Made by a program: the position numbers and the translations under genes
Notes under the pieces: generated by a model
The model's input: only the letters and a program-made list of their open reading frames with translations
What the model was told of the DNA's origin: nothing
The model's database searches: none
Assembly (NCBI GenBank): GCA_029204225.1
Contig: CM055107.1
Span: 755,942-819,941 of the forward strand
Source: Diphasiastrum complanatum
Lineage: Eukaryota > Streptophyta > Lycopodiopsida > Lycopodiales > Lycopodiaceae
DNA: 64,000 nucleotides
Direction of reading: 5' to 3'
Shown here: positions 58,081-64,000 of the stretch, piece by piece
Numbering within the stretch: position 1 is the first letter of the stretch
Layout of the letters: each line of letters starts with the position of its first letter

Positions 58081-58860
58081 GCAGCAAGTCTTCGTGTGTT
58101 GATTATTGACAAGGACAATCGATTTACGGATTATGGTTTATGGTTTATGGTTTTGAGATGCAATGTACAGTTAGAGTTAGAATTGGAGTTAGACTTAGCA
58201 TTTGGGATGTAGGGTAGAGTTAGTGTTAGAGTTAGAATTAGAGTTACGGTTAGATTTGGAGAGAAAAATTTGTCAAATTTTGTACACAGAGAAGGTTGTG
58301 TAGAAGGAGGTTCTTGGGTATAGTCAGGATTTTGAGTTCAGTATTTGATTTGACATAAGGCTTATGCTAACATTGTATTTCTTTTTTGTAGATTTCGTCG
58401 AGTAGGCTGTTGGAACGAGCGAGTATCTTCATTCCAATTTGCTATTGACTACGTTTTAGGTAATTGCATTAAATTAGTGAGTGTGTATGCTTTTGCAGAT
58501 CGTGAAGCTCATTGTCAATCGACGAACGTTCGTGCGGGACTTTATGGAGCAGTTTGTTTTGCACGATCGCGAACACATCTGCACAATTATTTGGCTGTTG
58601 CAGCTATACGCGAAGTTTTGAAAGGATTTACAAGACGTCAGATATTTGGTTCCACGAGAACACCATATGTTATTAGATGTGGATTTGTTAGCACAAAATC
58701 TAACATAAATTTATAGAGCAATATTGGTTGTAGATAATACTGATGCGTCACATATGATATATACCTTGGTGTGCTCCCAAGGCTTTGGATGTGATTCGTG
58801 GGAAGAGTTTTTGGAGAATTATTGATTTTTTAAATAAAAATATAATAGATTCATTTTTTT
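58081..58860 (+). other. Helitron 3' region, left arm only
   Basis: Contains a GTTAGAGTTAGA-like short repeat (58160-58260) and an open stretch at 58477-58716 (79 residues, starting MSVYAFADREAHCQ) of unknown function. This part is deleted from the right arm. Confidence 0.5.
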
Positions 58861-59099
58861 TTTAAATTTTATGTATGTGAAATGTCTTCCTTTCTTGATT
58901 GATTTGCACTTAACTCAATGTTGTACCCATACTAATGCATCTTTCACACATTTTTCATAGTGAATATGTAGTTTTACATATATTTTACACATAGAATGGC
59001 TTTACATGTTTGTACGCATAAATAGCTCAAAGTGGCTAATCTTTTAAAGTTTGCATTGCATGTGATTATAAACACATTAAAATTTTGAAATTCAGAGCA

Positions 59100-59300
59100 C
59101 GGTCTTCTGAAATGTACATACAGAACATACACATACATGTACACACATTCTCACACATACGCATACATGTACACATTGCACATGCACATGCATGTACAAA
59201 AACATACATGTGCACATGCACACACGCGTGCACACTCTCACTCATACACACACATGCATAGATATATGCACTCTTATGAATACACACACATACATATTAG
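59100..59300. repeat. Alternating purine-pyrimidine (ACATGTACAC) stretch, left arm
   Basis: Repeats of ACATACATGTACAC-type words with little other sequence. The mirror is at 59645-59840. His/Tyr/Thr ORFs in it are not real. Confidence 0.85.
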
Positions 59301-59372
59301 ATATTCGAGATGCGAGATGTGCGAGATCGGCCATGATCCAAATCATCGGCCGCCACCTAGATCGGCCTCCAT

Positions 59373-59402
59373 TGCCCGTCAACGACGGGCACTCTTTACT
59401 AG
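59373..59402 (+). other. Helitron 3' terminus, left copy
   Basis: Perfect 8-bp hairpin TGCCCGTC-AAC-GACGGGCA (59373-59391), then CTCTTTA and CTAG (59399-59402), followed by T. The hairpin about 10 bases before a terminal CTRR, with a T at the insertion site, is the classic Helitron 3' end. Confidence 0.9.
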
Positions 59403-59538
<136 letters not shown>

Positions 59539-59568
59539 CTAGTAAAGAGTGCCCGTCGTTCACGGGCA
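59539..59568 (-). other. Helitron 3' terminus, right copy
   Basis: Mirror image on the minus strand: hairpin TGCCCGT-GAACG-ACGGGCA, then CTCTTTA and CTAG at 59542-59539. One stem pair differs from the left copy. Confidence 0.9.
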
Positions 59569-60099
59569 ATGGAGGCCGATCTAGGTGGCGGCCGATGATT
59601 TGGATCATGGCCGATCTCGCACATCTCGCATCTCGAATATCTAATATGTACATATGTGTGTGTATTCATGAGATGCATATATCTATGCATGCGTGTGTGT
59701 ATGAGTGAGAGTGTGCACGCGTGTGTGCATGTGTACATGTATGTTTTTGTACATGCATGTGCATGTGCAATGTGTACATGTATGCGTATGTGTGAGAATG
59801 TGTGTACATGTATGTGTATGTTCTGTACGTACATTTCAGAAGACCGTGCTCTGAATTTCAAAATTTTAATGTGTTTATAATCACATGCGATGCAAACTTC
59901 ACAAGATTAGCCACTTTGAGCTATTTATGCGTACAAACATGTAAAGCCATTCTATGTGTAAAATATATGTAAAACCACATATTTACTATGAAAAATGTGT
60001 GAAAGATGCATTAGTATGGGTACAACATTGAGTTAAGTGCAATTCAATCAAGAAAGGAAGACATTCCACATACATAAAATTAAAAAACAACGAGCACGC

Positions 60100-61473
60100 G
60101 GTACCACTGGTAGAACCACTGGTACCACGCGGTACCGAAAACAACTGGAACTCCTCTGAATGGAGCGTCGATACTCAATATATCTCATAGAGATCGATCT
60201 ACACACTCTATAGTATATTTAGGTGCGATGGGAGCCTCATCCCAAATGATCAGTCGACATGCCATCAAAAGCATACCTAACGTAGATTGCTTGGAAATGT
60301 TGCATGTTGATCTCTCATTCAATTCCGTCGGAGGAATTTTAAACCGAGAGTGTGCGGTCCTACCACCTTTCATCAACAGTGCAGCAATCCTACACAATGC
60401 AAATGCCAATGCTATCCACCCTTGTGCACGCACGCACGACAACATGACACTATACAGGTGCGTCTTGCCTATACCACCCGGACCATCTACAAAAAACACT
60501 CCACCCACTCTACGAACAACATGCTCACGTACTACACGGTCAAAAATCTTTTGCTGATCCACATTCAATCTCTTGATGTCAACTTCAACCTCTGAAGGGT
60601 TCTCGTCGACAAACATCTCCTCACGAAACATTGGAGATGAACCAAAATCGACATCGAGGAATCTCAATCCAAAATTTACCATTTACTTTCCAGCTGCTTG
60701 CATGTGCGACTTCACATCAAGAACAGCTCTGTCTACTAAAACCCGACTCACAGAAATGGTCTCGCACGTTATTGGCTATCTCAACTCATGCACATAATCC
60801 TTGACTAAATGCGGCTCTATGCTCTTCCAGAGCTCCAACGGGTCAGAAGGGGCACCTGTCAAAAGAAGCACAACGAACATGAGACGAAGCTGTGATGGAG
60901 TGCCCCATGACACTGCCTCGCGCAAGCAACTACTCCACTCATTCGCGTCAATTATCAAAAGTCTGTGTTTGCAAGCATCTCTGAACGACTGAAACAACTC
61001 ACCATCAGCCGTGCGCAAGTCTTCAAAGCTAGTTGCACCTCTGACATGAGCCAAAAAAACTCGCATATATAACCTCTTCCCTTCGGAGGGGTGTATAAAA
61101 TACATGCGACCAATGGCAGGGGTCGTTTGCATGTTGATTCGACGGGTTCACCTATAAGTTCTCCTGTTGTACCAATACCACCTCAGCAAGTCCCGATACA
61201 ACAACTCCCTGTTCAGCTCAAAGAATGCTGTCAAAGTGGTACCTGAATGCACATCTACGACCTCCTCTAAATCCACTCCCTCACTGCCAATCGGGTCACC
61301 AAACTTGTGGTCGAACATGTCGCCTTCTCAACGACACGAACTACAGGTGCAAGCGACAATGTCCTATGCATTGCTTTTCGCTTCCTATCCAACCTCCACC
61401 TTCTTGCAGACTGGCTCTCACCCTCCGGAGTGATGTATGAAGGGCTGCTTCGCACACACTCGGGAGTGTCCAT
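60100..61473 (-). pseudogene. Helitron PIF1-type helicase (right arm)
   Basis: Minus strand. 61132-60776 is an intact stretch missing from the left copy: RMYFIHPSEGKRLYMRVFL, HVRGATSFEDLRTADG and PSDPLELWKSIEPHLV, diagnostic for Helitron helicases. 60682-60185 carries Walker A GPGGIGKT, RTAHSRFKIP and Walker B RLIIWDEAP. It ends after VPVV at about 60130, where a filler sequence replaces the C-terminal third. The N-terminal piece is at 61473-61230. Not functional. Confidence 0.88.
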
Positions 61474-62765
61474 GTCATGGAATCACTCCCTCAAATGCAA
61501 AATACCTACAAAAATTGGAACGAAAATGATCAGGTTTTATATGAAACATTGGGAAGCAATCAAATACATGAAAACTTGTATTAAAAGAGTGAGAGACAGA
61601 TCAATGGTTCGATAGGTGAAGGTTACGTATAAGCAGATTAGGGTTTAGGAATTATGGGGTGCAATTTTAGGCCCTTTCAAACACAGTCTTTAGGCATTAG
61701 GCATTACCATTAGGCTTTACGCATTAAGCTTCATGCATTACATTTTAGGCAGTAGGCTTTAGGATTTAGGCATTACGTTGAAGGCATTAGGTTTTAGGCA
61801 TTATGCATTAGGTTCTAGGCATTAGGTTTTAGGCATTAGGATTAGATAAAAAATAGCCTAAACCATTCAATGGATCTACTATTTTTATGATCAATACTAA
61901 ATTTTAGGGTAAAAAAATCATTTCTAATATTTGGATATTTTTCAATGGCTTTATTTCATCTTTAGATATATTATAAAAAAAATGGTCTAGAACGTATATG
62001 TAGCAAAATGTTCCACTACATCCATGGTATTAATTACATAGTATCCCCTCACAAATAGTCTACTTATTACGGTCTTTCCCATTTATAAAAGATTGATCTT
62101 TATTATGTTACACTACTTAAGTCGCTGGCCTATTTGTTTTATCAATCACGTATATTGTGAGTACACTTTATAATATCTTTTAGAATGAGAATGAAGCTGC
62201 CATTAGAAAATCCATTTCAGTGAGTGGACGTTCAGAAACCAATTTCTCGTATAATTATCATTTGAAACTAATACATAAATTAGTCTGCACGCTATGAATT
62301 TGAAAGGTTACAAAATATGAACCTAAATGACAGTTCAACCGAAATTTTTAGATTACATAGCACTTTGACGTTTTAAAAGTAGCTGATCTGTGCCACAAAA
62401 GCTTCTATCTCAATAGGTCCATTTTAGAAGTAAATTGATCAATTTGCAAATTTTAGTTCCCAAGTCGTGTTGATTCATTTGTCAATTTTCTAGGCATCTA
62501 TGTACAACATGGCCATGCAGGCTCCGCTATTTGGCACTCATATGCTCCATATATAAAACTGCATCAATTCAATTTATTTAATTTGATCAAGTCCACTACC
62601 GCTTCTTGGGTTAAGATGGAGCGTTTCATGGTTGGTTCTATAGTACTGAAAAATGCATTGATTCAATTTATATAGTTTCATCAAGTCCACTACCTACTTC
62701 TCGGACTAATGTGGAAAATTTCTAGTGTCAGGCATGCTATCTACGTTTGAGAAAGCAAACTCACT

Positions 62766-63615
62766 ATGGCGAGCACTGAGCTGAATAGCAGTTGCTCCCT
62801 GGATCTTACTTGTAGAGACATAATGCTCTCTATGAATCTCAAAGGAGTAGCGAGTCCTACAATCCTCGTAGTCTGCATGGTGGGGATGACATTGCCTCAG
62901 CTTACAAAGAGATCTTACTCCTTCAGACCTGAAGGTTTAGCTTTTTTCATAATCAAGGCGTTTGTTGCGGGCGTGGTGCTAGCTACAGGCTTTGTCCACG
63001 TTCTGCCAGATGCCTTTAAGGCTCTCCAGAGCAATTGTCTGCCTTCAGATGCCTTTAAGGCTCTCTAGAGCAATTGTCTGCCTTCGCATCCCTGGAGCTC
63101 TTTTCCCTTCGCAGGTTTCATTGCTTTGGTAGCTTCTCTCGTCACTCTCTTTCTCGAAGTTCTGGGAACTGCCTACTATGAGAGTCGCCAGTCACCTGAA
63201 CACGCCATCATTAATTCGAACAACATTATCAGTGGCAAATTAGATGAAGTTTCATTGAAGCTGGATGCTACTACCAAACATCAGAGCTCAAATGTTTGTG
63301 ATGACAGTGTTGGTGGGCTTCATAAACACGCATTGGATATAGAAGAGCAGTCTCATTCCGCCACTCTTAGATACGCAGTCATATCTCAGGTTAAATTACC
63401 AACAACATTCAGTCACTCTTACTGTACTTCAAGTTATTGTACGTAGTTCGTTGATCGTTTTGTGTCCGAAACAGGTTTTGGAGCTAGGGTTGTAATGCAT
63501 TCTTTGGTAATAGGGATTGCGTTGGGCACCTCTCAAAGCCCATCACCATTAGGCCACTCATAGTTGTGTTCCACCAATTCTTCAAAGCAATTGCTCTCAA
63601 TGGCTGCATTTCTCA
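62766..63615 (+). pseudogene. ZIP metal transporter pseudogene (right arm)
   Basis: Mirror copy of the left ZIP. Exon 1 opens at 62766 (MASTELNSSCSLDL). It carries TM1-TM2 with VVLATGFVHVLPDAFKAL, then a private 38-bp tandem duplication at about 63025-63100 that brings in a stop (63066-63068) and shifts the frame. It resumes at 63126-63446 (TM3 and the loop). The exon 2 region (about 63475-63615) has the same frame lesions as the left copy (VLELG then a stop). Confidence 0.85.
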
Positions 63616-64000
63616 AGCAAGCAATTGATTCTCCGTCCCATACTTACTATAATTCTGATTTCTATTTGCAACACCATATTTCGTACTCGAAGATGAAACA
63701 AATTTTAGTCCCTAAGGCATGTTGATTCATTCCAGCTTTCCTAAACGGGTCAATTTTCTAGGCGTCTATGTACAAAGTGGCCATTCAGGCTCCGCTATTT
63801 GGCACTCATATGCTTCATAAGGCTCCTCTATTTGGCACTCATATGCTTTATAAATAAAACTGCATCAATTCAATTTATATATTTTGATCAAGTACACTAC
63901 CGCTTCTCGGGTTAAGATGGAGTGTTTCATGGTTGGTTCTATAGTACTAAAAAAAGGCTTTGATTCAATTTATAGTACTAAAAAAAAGTCCACTACCTTA

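Noticed and set aside
58477-58716. 79-residue ORF as the Helitron Rep or an accessory gene
   Set aside because: No HUH or paired-Tyr motif and no recognisable domain. It lies downstream of the helicase, where Rep is not expected.

Overview
This is a nuclear DNA window from a land plant. Evidence: spliced genes with GT-AG introns, plant copia elements primed by initiator tRNA-Met (three TGGTATCAGAGC primer sites), a plant-type ZIP metal transporter sequence and a plant lycopene-cyclase-like exon set. The long TE-filled introns and many (CT)n tracts suggest a large, repeat-rich genome. A fern, lycophyte or gymnosperm is possible, but I cannot fix the taxon.

Layout. 0-2 kb: Ty3/gypsy gag remnant, then a Ty1/copia LTR, primer site and gag. 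2.2-15.3 kb: two non-LTR (LINE) elements and a LINE scrap, embedded among (CT)n tracts, with a minus-strand FAD-dependent, lycopene-cyclase-like gene fragment at 8.1-8.8 kb. 16.4-17.9 kb: a foldback inverted repeat and a small LTR-like cassette holding a tRNA-like sequence. 18-20.2 kb: decayed copia pol, minus strand. 22 kb: a possible two-exon small gene. 23.7-24.9 kb: copia integrase scrap and a ~400-bp three-copy tandem array. 26.3-35.1 kb: the best host gene, a complete seven-exon ATP10-like mitochondrial ATP synthase assembly factor with a copia remnant in intron 3. 36.2-39.1 kb: two ORF1-only LINE derivatives in tandem, minus strand. 40-50 kb: TE remnants and a second inverted repeat. 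52-53 kb: long (CT)n tracts. 53.6-64 kb: a giant inverted repeat of two Helitrons facing tail to tail across a (TA)n centre; each arm carries a PIF1-type helicase and a broken ZIP transporter gene.

Two results stand out. First, the LINE family here has a conserved 3' end that runs straight into (CT)n instead of poly(A). Several copies also have (CT)n at the 5' side, and the CT strand flips with element orientation, so the family either makes or targets CT microsatellites; two ORF1-only derivatives keep the same ends. Second, the Helitron palindrome is symmetric down to 8 bp of flank beyond each Helitron 3' end, which points to inverted duplication. The arms have since acquired separate deletions, which argues against a simple assembly fold-back.
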